A DNA stretch of 64,000 bases from Bdellovibrionales bacterium. GTDB lineage: Bacteria > Bdellovibrionota > Bdellovibrionia > Bdellovibrionales > Bdellovibrionaceae. Every line of letters begins with the position of its first letter. Within the stretch, counting starts at the first letter, position 1. The notes beneath the pieces are model-generated. The model was not told the origin of the DNA and made no database searches. It was given only the letters and a program-made list of their open reading frames with translations. The DNA lies in NCBI GenBank assembly GCA_016713585.1, contig JADJOV010000008.1:1-64000 (forward strand), read 5' to 3'. Both the position numbers and the translations under genes were made by a program. Below are positions 21,548 through 32,153 of the stretch, piece after piece.

Positions 21548-23519
21548 ATGAATATGTCAGCAATCCAGATGAAGCTAAAGAATACTGGGGTCGATATCGT
21601 TTGTTTTATCTAGTTATTTTTGCGACCGCGGGAATTTTCACTCTCAGACTTTGGTATCTACAGATTATTTCTGGAAATGAGCTGAGAAGCTTCTCAGAAA
21701 AAAATCGTATAAAACAAACGAAAATTGCCGCTCCTCGCGGACTCGTGCTTGATCGCGAGGGAAAGGCTTTGATCGAAAATCATTCCGGAGTTGAGGCCCT
21801 CCTCTTGCCCTTGTATATTGAACGTTTAACCTCTGTGGCTCAAAATGCGGGACGAATTCTAGGAATCGAACCCGAAAAATAGTTCAAAAGGTCAGTCGCT
21901 CAAAGAAAATAAATGGCCCCTTTGCAGCGGTCCGACTGAAGGAAAACCTATCCCTTGAGGAGGTGGTTCGATTGAAAATGATTCGCCTTGATAACCCAGG
22001 ACTCGAGATTCGTGAGTCCATCGTCCGTCATTATCCATTGAAACAAAATGGCGCCCAGGCTTTCGGCTACGTTGGTGAAATTTCAAAACGAGAGCTGCCT
22101 CTCTACAATGATCTCTACAAAGGAACTCTTAAGTTCGAACAAGGGGACCTTATTGGCAAAAGCGGCCTTGAGCAAACCCTGGAAAAGAGTATTCGGGGAA
22201 ATGACGGAATGAGCTTTATTCAAGTCGATGCCCACGGTCGAGAGACTTCAGGACAAACTCCTAATGTTTATGGCGAAAAAATTCAAGACCAAGACGCTCA
22301 GCACGGAAACAATGCCGTCCTCACAATCGATCGAGATCTGCAAGAAGCCGCTTATAAAGCGATGACTGATAATCAACGAATTGGGGCCGCTGTTGCGATG
22401 AAATCAAATGGCGAAATTCTAGCCTGGGTTAATACCCCTTCTTTTGATCCAAATGAGTTTTCGACTGGAATCACCACACAAACATGGTCAAAACTGGTCA
22501 GTGATCCATTTAAACCACTCCGCAATAAGGTGATTCAAGATTTTACCTCTCCTGGCTCTGCGTTTAAGCCCATGGTCGCCTTGGCCGCCTTGCAGGAAAA
22601 AGTTGTGACACCGACGACAATTGTTGCCTCACCCAGTGTTTATTATTTTTCCCGTAGACCCTACCATGATTCGATCAAAGGCGGACACGGCAATATCACT
22701 CTTTATGATGCCATTGAACAGAGTAGTAATGTCTTTTTTTATAAAATGGGAGTCGCTCTTGGCGTCGACAAAATGTATGACTATATCTCGCTCATGGGGT
22801 TTGGATCTAAAACTGGAATTGAATTAGCCAGAGAAGCGTCAGGTCTGATGCCGAATTCGGCCTGGAAAAAAAGTGAAAAAGGTGAAGAGTGGCAACCAGG
22901 AGAAAACCTTAGCACGGGAATAGGTCAAGGCTTTGTTGTTGCGACCCCATTGCAGATGGCCGTTGCATACAATTCCATTGGCCTTGAGGGCAAGGTCGTC
23001 AAACCTTTTCTTATTCGAAAAATTATAGACCAAGATGGTCGAGTTATGAACGAAAATTTCCCATCTATTTTGCGGGACATGACAGAACGGCAACCCAATG
23101 GCGTACAAATCAGCAAAGAGAATTTTAAAATTGTTAAGGAGGCCATGCGACGAGTCGCCAATGGCTCAAGAGGTACGGCTCGCTTTTGGAAAATTCCCGG
23201 AGTTGAAATGGCCGGAAAAACTGGAACGGCCCAGGTGATGGGCTTTTCCGCCGATCAAATTTTTCCAAGCTGTACCGCCAGACCTCTCCAACAGAGACAT
23301 CACGGCTGGTATATTGCGTTTGCTCCCGTTGATAATCCTGAGATAACAGTCGCCGTCCTAGCTGAACATTCTTGCCATGGGAACACGGGGGCGGCCCCCA
23401 TTGTCCGGGATATCATTCAAGCTTATTTTAAGAAAAATCACCCGGAAGTTATTGAAAATGCATTAAAGAAGCCCTTGAAACGACCAAGTGAACCCGCCCA
23501 AACCACTGAAGGAGAGTGA
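21544..23519 (+). CDS. mrdA: PBP2 (MrdA), elongation-specific transpeptidase (frameshifted)
   Basis: About 658 residues. Class B penicillin-binding protein that cross-links peptidoglycan during cell elongation. A membrane anchor lies near residues 19-37, a pedestal domain contains A-P-R-G-L-V-L-D-R, and the transpeptidase domain has S-A-F-K (catalytic Ser), S-S-N and K-T-G-T-A. ATG 21544 is preferred to an earlier start inside mreD. The first frame stops at 21882 after E-P-E-K; adding one A to the five-A run there gives E-K-I-V-Q-K-V-S-R-S-K-K and continues smoothly to the long second frame. Couples to RodA, encoded next. Confidence 0.88.
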
Positions 23520-23520
23520 G

Positions 23521-24644
23521 ATGGAACTCTCGCTACAAATTGAAGATAAAACATTTTTGCGCCGTCTCGATTGGACTTTAATCTGTTTTATTCTCTTTAT
23601 TCAAATTATAGGACTCATCAACTTATACAGCGCCACCCATGGACCTAACTCAAAGGACGTTGAACCTTTATTTGTCAATCAACTGGTCTGGCTTGGGGTT
23701 GGTTGGGGTGTTTTTTTTATTGTGACTCTGCTCGACTATTCTGTCTTTTCTCAGATTGCATGGATTATTTTTGTTTTTAATTTTGCAGCCATTGTCTATG
23801 TCAATTTCCACGGTCGCGTCACTCTTGGCGCTCAACGGTGGATCGACCTCGGGGCTTTTCACTACCAACCCTCAGAAACTATGAAGCTCGCCTTGATTCT
23901 TCTGCTTGCGAAAATTCTATCCGTTCGCTCAACCTTTGGGTCAGGGATGGGTTTTAAGGAATTGGCGATTCCGGCCCTTTGTCTCTTTTTACCCTTTGTT
24001 TTAATCGCAAAACAGCCCGATCTCGGAACGGGTCTGATGGTGATCGCCATCGGCGGCTCAATGCTAATTTTTTCCAAAGTCAAACGCTATATTCTCGTGG
24101 GCGCGATGGCACTCGGTTTAGCAGGAGCTTATTTCAGTTGGTCTTTCGTCTTAAGGGATTATCAGAAGAATAGAGTTCTGACTTTTCTCTCTCCGACCAA
24201 TGACCCTCGCGGAACTGGGTACAATAGCATTCAATCAAAATTGCCGTGGGCAGTGGAAATTTTGCGGGAAAAGGATTTCGTAAAGGCACTCAGTCTCAAT
24301 TGGAATTCCTTCCTGAACGCCACACTGATTTTATTTTTAGTGTTCTCAGTGAGGAGTGGGGTTTTATGGGCTCCTTCCTCACCTTGAGTCTTTTTGGCTG
24401 GTTATTTGTCCTCATGATTCGGATAGCAACCAACGCTCGAGAAAAATTTGGCGCCCTCCTCTGTGTGGGTGTCCTTTGTTATATTTTTTGGCATATGTTT
24501 GTTAACGTTGGAATGGTCATAGGCTTACTGCCAATTGTCGGAGTCCCCCTACCACTGTTGTCGTATGGTGGTTCAAGCATGCTCACCACCATGGCGGGAT
24601 TAGGTCTGGTCTCGAGTGTCGCTTACCGCAGATATTTGTTTTAG
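23521..24644 (+). CDS. rodA: RodA, SEDS peptidoglycan polymerase (frameshifted)
   Basis: About 375 residues with ten predicted membrane segments. SEDS glycosyltransferase that builds glycan strands with PBP2. Marks: G-L-I-N-L-Y-S-A-T, G-A-Q-R-W-I-D-L-G, Q-P-S-E, K-Q-P-D-L-G-T, and near the end P-L-P-L-L-S-Y-G-G-S. ATG follows GGAGAGTGAG. The first frame ends at 24387; one extra A in the AAAA run at 24237-24240 switches to K-I-A-V-G-S-G-N-F-A-G-K-G and runs to 24644. The catalytic Asp region (Q-P-D-L-G-T) is intact. Last gene of the mre operon. Confidence 0.88.
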
Positions 24645-24670
24645 GAAACTTTCGTCATAGTGAGGTGTTT

Positions 24671-25327
24671 GTGAGTATAGATCCTGAAAGATCTCAGTCA
24701 TTCATATCTAGCAAGCCCATCATTCGGATGGGCGCGTGGATTGCCCTCGCGTTCCTTTACCTTGTTATTCGATTTGGATTGACAGTTCAATTGGACTCAT
24801 TCGGCGAATATGCATCATATTTTTTCGAGACCGCCCTAGTCCTCATTGCTATCGTGTTAACCGGAAAATCCTTTTTTGAAATGTTTGCGGTTCGGCGCTC
24901 TGTTTTGTTTGGTGCGTTTGGCACCTCAATTGCTGGATTTGCCATTTATAAACTTGCCACGACAGTTGGTATTCTTATTCCCTTTGATTTGCAGGGCAAA
25001 GAAACTATTTTGATGCTTCTTTTGGTTGCACCAATTCTTGAAGAGTTTATTTTCAGATTTTTTCTGTGGCAGCCGATTGATTCGCTCATAAAACGACCCG
25101 TATTTACCTGGAGCATCACCTCTCTTATCTTTTCCTATTCTCACTTGCATACAATCTGGTTTGTTCCCGCCGAAATTCATCCATTCATTATTCTCCAAAC
25201 GATCTACACTTTGGCTCTAGGCTTTGCCTGTGGCTATTTTGTTTTTCGGCAGAAATCAATATTGGGGGCAATCTTGCTTCACTTTTTCTTCAATCTTGGT
25301 TTTTATTTAGCTTCATTGAATAGCTGA
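24671..25327 (+). CDS. CPBP-family intramembrane metalloprotease (CAAX/Abi)
   Basis: About 218 residues with seven or eight hydrophobic segments. The family motif E-E-F-I-F-R at about residue 120 and later His-containing segments (S-Y-S-H-L-H and L-L-H-F-F-F-N) make up the CPBP active site. Substrate is unknown; members process prenylated or signalling peptides. GTG 24671 is chosen because GAGG lies five bases before it; another GTG is at 24665. It follows rodA by 26 bases and may be co-transcribed. Confidence 0.75.
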   Translation: MSIDPERSQSFISSKPIIRMGAWIALAFLYLVIRFGLTVQLDSFGEYASYFFETALVLIAIVLTGKSFFEMFAVRRSVLFGAFGTSIAGFAIYKLATTVGILIPFDLQGKETILMLLLVAPILEEFIFRFFLWQPIDSLIKRPVFTWSITSLIFSYSHLHTIWFVPAEIHPFIILQTIYTLALGFACGYFVFRQKSILGAILLHFFFNLGFYLASLNS

Positions 25328-25483
25328 AGCTGTTTAGTTCGAAGGACATCAGTTTCTGTCTCATTTGACTGCCTATACTCCGACAGTTGACTAGCCAAGA
25401 ACGCTGCCCCTCAGTGGGGACCAACTCAATGCCCCCTCGCCGCGGCATGACTCTTGTAGTTCTGAACTATTGGAGGTCCTCGC

Positions 25484-26174
25484 ATGAAACACCTAACGGT
25501 TATAGCCATTGGACTACTAGTTTGTGCCTATCAGAACTTCACTTATGTGGACTGGTCCTCTGTTAAACTAACCCCAATCAATGAATTCCATCGCGCTCTC
25601 CATGCTAAGGAATTACTTGGAAATGATAGCAAGCTTCCCGTTTTGAAAAGGACCTCTCGAAAGAACATGAAACTCCATCAGAAGCTCCACCATGTTATCA
25701 AAGAAAACTTGGATGATAAGGATATGGAATCTTCTCTGCTGATTTCCCGGGCCATCATTCAAGAGAGTCAGAAGTATAAACTTGATCCGTTTTTCCTGAT
25801 AGCCGTCATTCAAACAGAGTCAAAATTCGATCCGAGAGTGATGGGATCCCATGGCGAAATTGGACTCATGCAAGTTAAGCCAGATACAGCTGAATGGATT
25901 GTTGAAAAGTATAACCTTGAAGTTCCCAAAGAGTTCGACCTAAAAGATCCTGCTGTGAACATTAGAATCGGCGCTGCCTATATGTCCTACCTTCGGGAGT
26001 CTTTTCCAAAAAAACCATCCAGATATATCGCCGCCTATAACATGGGCCCAAGAAGAGTTCGCGAATTGACTTTAAAAAAACAAACCCCCCAAGGAGTACC
26101 CAACTCGAGTCCTTGATAACTATCGACAACTCTATCATATTGTCAGCGAACGAGCTCAGCATCAGGAGATTTAA
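25484..26174 (+). CDS. lytic transglycosylase, Slt-type (C-terminus frameshifted)
   Basis: About 229 residues after repair. A short N-terminal hydrophobic segment (signal or anchor) precedes an SLT domain: catalytic Glu in Q-T-E-S-K-F-D-P, then G-E-I-G-L-M-Q-V-K-P, and A-A-Y-N-M-G-P-R-R-V. It would cleave peptidoglycan glycan strands with formation of 1,6-anhydro ends. The frame ends at 26116, but removing one C from the six-C run near 26089-26094 gives T-P-K-E-Y-P-T-R-V-L-D-N-Y and an end at 26174, typical of the family. Preceded by GGAGG. The 156 bases upstream hold no gene that I can see. Confidence 0.82.
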
Positions 26175-26187
26175 AGGCGCTCGCGGA

Positions 26188-26514
26188 TCAAATATTCTTT
26201 TTTATAAAATCAACAATGGCGTCCTTCGGATGGTTTCCAACCAATTGACCAATTTGCTGTCCGCCCTTAAATAGGATCATCGCAGGAATTCCACGAATAC
26301 CATATTTTTGTGGGGTCCCTTGATTCTCATCGACATTCACTTTCATAATTCGAACTTGTGTCACAAACTCTTGAGCAATTTCTTCAAGCTTTGGAGCTAA
26401 GGCCCGACACGGTCCACACCACTCAGCCCAAAAATCCACCAGAACCGGTAATGATGATTTTAAGACATCTGCATCAAAGGTTCCATCGGTCACTGGTTTC
26501 GTATTCAATCCCAT
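26188..26514 (-). CDS. trxA: thioredoxin
   Basis: 108 residues, the usual length of thioredoxin 1. Active site W-C-G-P-C at about residues 32-36, cis-proline in G-I-P-A-M, and F-W-A-E-W ahead of the active site. Cytoplasmic protein disulfide reductase. No signal peptide. It converges with the transglycosylase gene, 13 bases away. Confidence 0.93.
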   Translation of the reverse strand: MGLNTKPVTDGTFDADVLKSSLPVLVDFWAEWCGPCRALAPKLEEIAQEFVTQVRIMKVNVDENQGTPQKYGIRGIPAMILFKGGQQIGQLVGNHPKDAIVDFIKKNI

Positions 26515-26580
26515 ACATATCCTCTCTTTATTACACGAATCTGAAAGGCTGTTTATATCTCTGTTTTTGATTCAATCAAA

Positions 26581-27429
26581 TCATTTCTTTTTAAAGAGAA
26601 AGCGCGTAAATTCACGACGCTTCTTATCTTGCTCATCCAGGTCGGTGGGATTCCAATCCTTCGCTAAATCATTCTGAACTTTTCGAGTTTTCTTGCGAGT
26701 GAGGGTCGACTCACTCAATAGTTTTACGGACTTCAATGACGTCATGACCTTGGCCAAACGAGCTTTAACGTCGCTGTTTGCCTTCTCAATGGAATTGCTC
26801 CAAAAACTAGCTGAGCTTTTTGGCAAATCTGATGGATTCTCATCTTTTGAAACTGGCTTCCCCTGAACCAAGGAGGTCAACTCGTCCTCCAATGACTTGA
26901 AGTCAGGAGTTACAAATGGATTCTCCTCCTCGCCCTTGACTCCAGGCACAAATATTTCTTCGTCCCTATTGGCAAAGGAGCCACCCCCAATATATGAATC
27001 ATTCGCGGGCTCTTCCCCCGCACTCACGGTTCTGATGACTCTAAGTTTTTCAATTAACTGAGCTTCATTCGCTCCATCTATTCGGGCCAGAAAAGGCAAA
27101 ATCTTCTCAACTGTCACTGGAGATTCACAAAGGTTATCCATCCGAATTCGAATCAACTCTTCTGGCGGGGGAGTAAATCCTGGGGGAAAACTTAAAATGG
27201 TGTGACCAACCCACCTTGGCATCTCTCGAAGACGCCGACCCACACCCATCGAAGACACCTTTGTCCCTTGACCGCTGCCGATCACTATGTCTGGATTAAA
27301 AGACAGAATCTGCTGACTCATCGCAAACTCGCTGGCAATGCCCAACACATTGAACCCAAGTTTCCGCAGGACCATCTCAAGATCTTTCAGCTCTGTATAG
27401 TCCTCAATTACTAAAAGAATTTTGTTCAT
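26581..27429 (-). CDS. protein with degenerate response-regulator receiver domain
   Basis: 282 residues. The first ~115 follow the receiver fold (K-I-L-L-V-I-E-D-Y at the N-terminus, alternating hydrophobic strands), but the phospho-acceptor region reads P-D-I-V-I-G-S where an Asp is expected at the strand end, and the conserved Lys-Pro near the C-terminus of the domain is replaced by E-S-P-V. It is probably not phosphorylated. The remaining ~165 residues are charged and low in hydrophobics with a basic end (F-L-F-K-K-K). Function unknown. Divergent from the LptF-like gene with 152 bases between. Confidence 0.6.
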   Translation of the reverse strand: MNKILLVIEDYTELKDLEMVLRKLGFNVLGIASEFAMSQQILSFNPDIVIGSGQGTKVSSMGVGRRLREMPRWVGHTILSFPPGFTPPPEELIRIRMDNLCESPVTVEKILPFLARIDGANEAQLIEKLRVIRTVSAGEEPANDSYIGGGSFANRDEEIFVPGVKGEEENPFVTPDFKSLEDELTSLVQGKPVSKDENPSDLPKSSASFWSNSIEKANSDVKARLAKVMTSLKSVKLLSESTLTRKKTRKVQNDLAKDWNPTDLDEQDKKRREFTRFLFKKK

Positions 27430-27581
27430 CGAACGGCTTTCATATTTGGACTCTCATGAGGTTTATTTTGGCTGGCGCTCAAGCTGTGGTCAATACCGAT
27501 CTTAGGCACCAACTGATTGAACCAGCCTAAAGTCTTCACTCCCCAGCTGACAATACTTTCTCTGAGGTATAAGCTGAGTGA

Positions 27582-28686
27582 GTGAGTCTACGCTTTCGGG
27601 GCTGGAAAGCCATTCAGTATATATTTTTCGAAATGCTTCCCAGTTTTTTAATGGGAGTGTTGATTTTTGTCCTCATCATTTTAATGTTTCAAGTTCTTCG
27701 CCTCACTGAATTTGCACTGGTTCATGGGGTTGCCCTACAAACAATTCTTGAAATAATTATGTATATTTGCATTTCAATGCTGCCCGTGTTGTTTCCGATG
27801 AGTTTGCTTTTTGCAGTCATATTAACCTATGGGCGACTCAGTCAAGATTCAGAGATTGTCGCATTCAGGGCCAGTGGCCTTTCTATGAAAACCTTAGTTA
27901 TACCTGCGATAATATTAGCTTTGATCGTTGCCGTCATCTCTGCCCAAACGTCCTTTGAACTAGCACCATGGGGAAATCGACAATTTGAAGTCCTCTATAG
28001 TCAGCTGGCCAACACCAAAGCTGCTGCAAATATCAAAGCAGGAACCTTTTCCGAGGGTTTCTTTGATAAAGTCATTTACGCGAATGAAGTTGATTCAGAA
28101 AATGGCCTTTTAAAAGATATCTTTATTTATGATGAAAAAAACCCTGAGAGCCCACTCACAATTATCGCCAAATCAGGAATGATCGTTCCGGACTCTGAAT
28201 TCCCAGGTCATAGTGTTATGTTGCGTCTGAATCAGGGGGATATTCATCGAAATAGTGAGACCCACACAAAGATTCGTTTTGAATCCTACGATATTCACTT
28301 GATTGACCCAATTAAATTAGAAATTCGCGAAAAATCCCCTCAATCCCTAACTCTTAAAGATTTAACCCTCAACCTCGCAAGCAACCCAGACCCAGTGCAG
28401 AAGCGAACCCTTGAAACTGAGCTTAGTAAACGTTGGGCAATATCTATTCTCTGCCTTGTTTTTGCCCCTCATAGGGGTAGGCTTGGGGACAGAAATCAAC
28501 CGACGAAGTCAAAAAGCTGGCGGCCTTATTGTGTCAATCGCGGTCATAGTTATCTATTGGATTTTATATATTCTCTCTGAGGGCATGGCACGAAATGGTC
28601 AGGTTCCTATTCACCTTGCCATTTGGGCCCCTAATTTTCTTTTTGGAAGTTTTGCCCTTTGGAAACTTAAGAAAGTTTGGGATTAA
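27582..28686 (+). CDS. lptF: LptF/LptG-family LPS-export permease (frameshifted)
   Basis: About 368 residues. Inner-membrane permease of the LPS transport bridge (YjgP/YjgQ family). Three N-terminal membrane segments, a periplasmic beta domain of about 150 residues, then three C-terminal helices. The block A-F-R-A-S-G-L-S near residue 100 is typical. The first frame reaches L-C-L-V-F-A and goes wrong near 28465; the overlapping frame continues P-L-I-G-V-G-L-G-T-E-I-N-R-R and ends at 28686. Whether this is LptF or LptG cannot be settled. GTG start. Confidence 0.78.
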
Positions 28687-28751
28687 TTCAGGCTCAATAT
28701 TTACAATGTCTAAGTTTGATTTGAAGGAGAGGCGCGTCTCAACTAAACAGA

Positions 28752-28827
28752 GCGATGCAGCAGCGTCCATACCACCACGGTCATCCTTGACCGCATCGCC
28801 CCTCCCTTAAAAAGATGTTAAGGGGAG
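28752..28827. repeat. nested and adjacent inverted repeats between convergent genes
   Basis: Outer arms GCGATGC (28752-28758) and GCATCGC (28793-28799) enclose an inner hairpin CGGTCA-TCCT-TGACCG (28778-28793). Directly after comes CTCCCTTAA (28802-28810) mirrored by TTAAGGGGAG (28818-28827). It lies in the 210-base gap between the converging lptF-like and dprA genes and may act as a bidirectional transcript end, though no T-tract follows directly. Confidence 0.55.
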
Positions 28828-28896
28828 ACAGACAGGATTGACAAAGCTTTTTTTCATTTTAATTCACTTTTTTTAATATTTCTAAAAAATAAGTTC

Positions 28897-29811
28897 TCAT
28901 GTTCTAGATGTAGACCGCAAATCAAACTTCACATCTATATCTAGATGCGCCTGAGATAAAGTCCCTTCCTCAGAGTCTAAAAATAAGATCAGATCTTGAG
29001 CATTCTCAATCCATTGCGCTCCAACTCGTAGAAGATCGAGACTTCCCCTGAAGCGGCTTTGCGCGGGATGGCCAGGGATAACAAAGACGGGGCGCCCCAT
29101 CTCTAAGGCAATTCTCCCCGTCATCAAACTCCCACTTTTTTCGCCGGCTTCAACCACAAGAAGAGCCTTTCCGAGTGCAGCAATCAAACGATTTCTAAAC
29201 GAAAAAGCATATTTTCGAATTGAAAAACTATCTTCAAATTCACTGACAAAACATCCACCAGAAGCTTTGATCACCTCCTTCGCCGACGTCAGTGAGGATG
29301 GATAAATTTGATCGACTCCTGCAGGTAAGAAAATTACAGTTGGACAGCAATGCCTTAAGCAAATTTGGTGGGCCTTTTGGTCAATGCCCCGAGCTCCTCC
29401 GCTATTAAAGACCCACCCTTGCTTTGGCCAAGCGCCAAGCTCTCGTTCGAGCCATTCTAATGACTCCTCCTCTGGTTCGCGACTCCCGATGATTGAAATT
29501 GATCTTTGATGTAAGGCTTCAGTATTCCCTAAAACTGTGAGCGTCCAAGGAGGGTCTGATAAATTTCTAAAGGCCGAAGGAAATCTTGGATCACCATATA
29601 TCATACGATGGCATTCAGTCATCGGTTGACATAGCTTACTATTTAAACTAATTTGGTTGAACATGTTCACAAATTCAGGATGTTGGCGCCAAAGTTCTTC
29701 TTTGAACTCCGCCACAGAAGCTCTTCTATCACAAAGAGATAGAACTTTGTCTTGAATCAAAGACCGTAATGGTGAAAAACTTAGCTTTTGCAGAAAATAA
29801 AATAATTCCAT
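28897..29811 (-). CDS. dprA: DprA, DNA-processing protein
   Basis: 304 residues. DprA loads RecA on incoming single-stranded DNA in natural transformation. The Rossmann-like core shows I-S-I-I-G-S-R-E-P, G-G-A-R-G-I-D-Q-K-A-H, G-V-D-Q-I-Y-P and E-A-G-E-K-S-G-S-L-M-T, then R-P-V-F-V-I-P-G-H-P. The N-terminal ~90 residues are divergent. No C-terminal winged-helix domain of the longer DprAs is obvious. ATG start without a clear ribosome site. It lies 31 bases downstream of the LysM gene on the same strand, and a split ComEC is 2.6 kb away. Confidence 0.88.
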   Translation of the reverse strand: MELFYFLQKLSFSPLRSLIQDKVLSLCDRRASVAEFKEELWRQHPEFVNMFNQISLNSKLCQPMTECHRMIYGDPRFPSAFRNLSDPPWTLTVLGNTEALHQRSISIIGSREPEEESLEWLERELGAWPKQGWVFNSGGARGIDQKAHQICLRHCCPTVIFLPAGVDQIYPSSLTSAKEVIKASGGCFVSEFEDSFSIRKYAFSFRNRLIAALGKALLVVEAGEKSGSLMTGRIALEMGRPVFVIPGHPAQSRFRGSLDLLRVGAQWIENAQDLILFLDSEEGTLSQAHLDIDVKFDLRSTSRT

Positions 29812-29842
29812 ATTTTCTGATTAAGCAAAAAGCAAAGCAACT

Positions 29843-31614
29843 TCAAAGCTGTATTTCATCCAATGACTCAGAAGTTTTGGATTCGCCCTCCGGACTTTCT
29901 TGATCTTGATCAGATTTAACTTGATCAGATTTATCTTGATCAGATTTATCTTGATCAGCTTTAACTTGATCAGATTCGTGACCAAAGGTATTTTCAAAAG
30001 CCTCATTGAAATCTGAATCTAAATTCTCAGCGGTGTCTTGACGCGAAACCGCTGATGTCAGCGAATTTTCAGAAATAGTTATCCCCGGAAAACCCACCCA
30101 ATCGCCGCGCCGAATAAGCTCAAGATTACTTATCACATACCCCGTGGAATGGTTTTGATCCGCCGCAATTATTTTAATTTTCCCAATTTGCCCTGGCAGC
30201 ATTTCGACCGTTGTTGCTTTCACGTGGGCGGCTTGATTCTTAAAAACTGGAAGAATCTTACCAACCTCAACCCCCTGAGCCTTTCCGGAATTCAAAAAAA
30301 CATAGGAATTGCGACCAAAAATACTAACCCGATTGCCAAACATTCCACTCAGAATCTTAACAGGAGCCGAAGTCTTAGCTTCTTGACCTTTATTGGCATC
30401 AAATCGCGCCATGGGTCCCTCGAGCAAATCTGAACCGACTTCAACCATATTGATACTCTTACGAACTAACGCTCGATAGAGCTGATTTTTTCTGAGACCT
30501 GGTCAATCACTTCTATTTCACCTTGAACTTCAACCAGAGTGCCCCCACCGAGCTTCTCCTTCGCCCTCACAACAGTCAGGATGCGAGGATGACCGTTCTT
30601 CAGTTTAACAAAGACATACTGGAATTCAAAAGCAGAGTTCCCGCCAATTTCAGCTTCCTGCACCCACCCAGCTGAAGGAGGTGCGTTATCTAGCATCATA
30701 TAATGAATTGGGGCGCCGCCAATAGCTCCCCTGGGCTCTATGTCTTTTAGTTCATATTTAATTGGTGCCGTGTGAACACGACCCATTCGGTAGACAGGCA
30801 AGCTGTGTGGAATTTTCCCAACAGGTCGACCAGGAGGTTCCTCGGGACCCCTCACAAAATTGGTCGATTGATTAGGCTCAACTGCCGCCAAACTCTGCGG
30901 CTCCTGATATGGATCATTGACCTTTTCATGAGTCAGAATTCCCAAGGTGGGAGCCTCTGTCAATGAGCCAGGGAAAAATCGAATCGTCATTCTCGGATCT
31001 ACCTGATGGGGATTTAAAACCTCGTCCTTATTTATGGCCCAAACCTTTGGCCAATAATTTGGATCACCAAAAAAGGTTTGTGATAAATCCCACAATGTAT
31101 CCCCTTTTTGCACTCTATATGATTCAGAGCTTCTTGCCCCGACGACCTGGTCCCAGGCCTCTACATTTGTTGGTTGGGAGTTGAATTTTTTGTAAATATT
31201 GAACAATTTTTTCTCTAACCTCAAATTGGGCTTGTCCCGACCCGAATACTGAGAAGGCACCGGAACTTCGACAGGAACCGGCTCTCTTAAGAGTGGCGGA
31301 CTTTCAACAATCGGTTGCGGAATCTCTTTAACTACTGCTTCCTTCTTGACTGCTTCTTCCTTCTTGACTGCTTCTTCCTTTGAAAGTTCTTGCTTGGATA
31401 CCTGAGGTTTTGGATCATCAAGCGATAGTTCATCTTCAATTGGTAGAGAGTTCGCCCCTGAATTATCCTCCCCCAATATTCCCAACGGATCTAGGTTTTC
31501 TGGTTGTCCATTATTTGTCGCAGCCACTGAATTTGAGGTCCACCAAAGGAAACCGACGAGAATCATTCCCAAGAACATCTTACCCCTTGAAATACTCTTC
31601 ACAATATTTGTCAT
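29843..31614 (-). CDS. LysM-domain envelope protein with acidic repeat tail (frameshifted)
   Basis: About 590 residues after repair. A single N-terminal hydrophobic signal or anchor is followed by a Glu/Lys-rich repeat (K-E-E-A-V-K-K-E-E-A-V-K-K) and a LysM motif near residues 165-215 (Y-R-V-Q-K-G-D-T-L-W-D-L-S), which binds peptidoglycan. The first frame stops at 30466 after S-S-I-E-R; one extra T there gives R-L-V-R-K-S-I-N-M-V-E-V and joins the frame that ends at 29843. That second part has a beta-rich region with G-K-A-Q-G-V-E-V-G and ends in tandem D-Q-x-K-S/A repeats. It overlaps the upstream TPR gene by ATGA. Confidence 0.7.
29906..29977 (-). repeat. 15-bp tandem repeat, nearly five copies
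   Basis: Units start at 29906, 29921, 29936, 29951 and 29966 (last one partial), each close to CTTGATCAGATTTAA on the plus strand. On the minus strand they encode an acidic five-residue repeat (S-D-Q-x-K type). Copies differ by one or two bases. Confidence 0.85.
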
Positions 31615-32153
31615 TGGATCAGCTTCAGCTCAACTTCAGCTCTAAAAGATTCTGGGCTTCCTGGGTATTTCGTTCGCAACTCAAAGAAAACTCTCTTAGC
31701 TTGGGCCTCTAAATTCATTTTTTTGTAAGCCATCCCTTTGGCAAACTGAGCAGCAACAACCCGGTTGCTGAGAGGATATGATCGAGTGACTCGCTGAAAA
31801 TACCTGAGAGCCTCTGGATAATTCTTCATTTCCAAAGCTAATTCCCCCCCTAAGAAAAGGGCATTATCTGCATAAGGACTTGAGGGGAATCGACTCAACA
31901 AAGCTTCCACGTAGCGACTGAGACCTTTTACATCTCTAATCTGGTATTGAGCCACAACTTCTGAATAAAGCCCTTTGTCATCTAACTTATCTAAATTTTC
32001 ACCAGTCAGTTCCTGCCAGAGAGCTGAGCCGCGGGAAACTTCTGAGCCCTTCTTCGAAGGTGAACTCGGGCGTGTCTTTTGAGGCACAGCCTCAGCCCCC
32101 TGCGAAAAAATTAAAGTCAAAAACAAAAAAGCTGCTGAAAAATTAGTCATCAT
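31611..32153 (-). CDS. TPR-type periplasmic protein (YbgF/CpoB-like C-terminal repeats)
   Basis: 180 residues. A signal peptide (A-A-F-L-F-L-T-L-I-F-S-Q-G-A-E-A) is followed by about three tetratricopeptide-like helices pairs, for example Y-P-E-A-L-R-Y-F-Q-R-V and Q-A-K-R-V-F-F-E-L-R-T-K-Y-P, as in the C-terminal part of YbgF/CpoB. Its stop overlaps the start of the LysM gene (ATGA), so the two are co-translated and probably act together in the envelope. The specific partner is unknown. Confidence 0.68.
   Translation of the reverse strand: MMTNFSAAFLFLTLIFSQGAEAVPQKTRPSSPSKKGSEVSRGSALWQELTGENLDKLDDKGLYSEVVAQYQIRDVKGLSRYVEALLSRFPSSPYADNALFLGGELALEMKNYPEALRYFQRVTRSYPLSNRVVAAQFAKGMAYKKMNLEAQAKRVFFELRTKYPGSPESFRAEVELKLIQ

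Noticed and set aside
25328..25483. tRNA or small RNA gene in the 156-base gap
   Set aside because: No cloverleaf, anticodon arm or CCA end; only short chance inverted pairs.
29906..29977. CRISPR-like array
   Set aside because: Units are contiguous with no spacers and they keep a protein reading frame.
29821..30006. Minus-strand peptide with repeated L-I-K-I-N
   Set aside because: Out-of-frame reading of the 15-bp repeat in the LysM gene.
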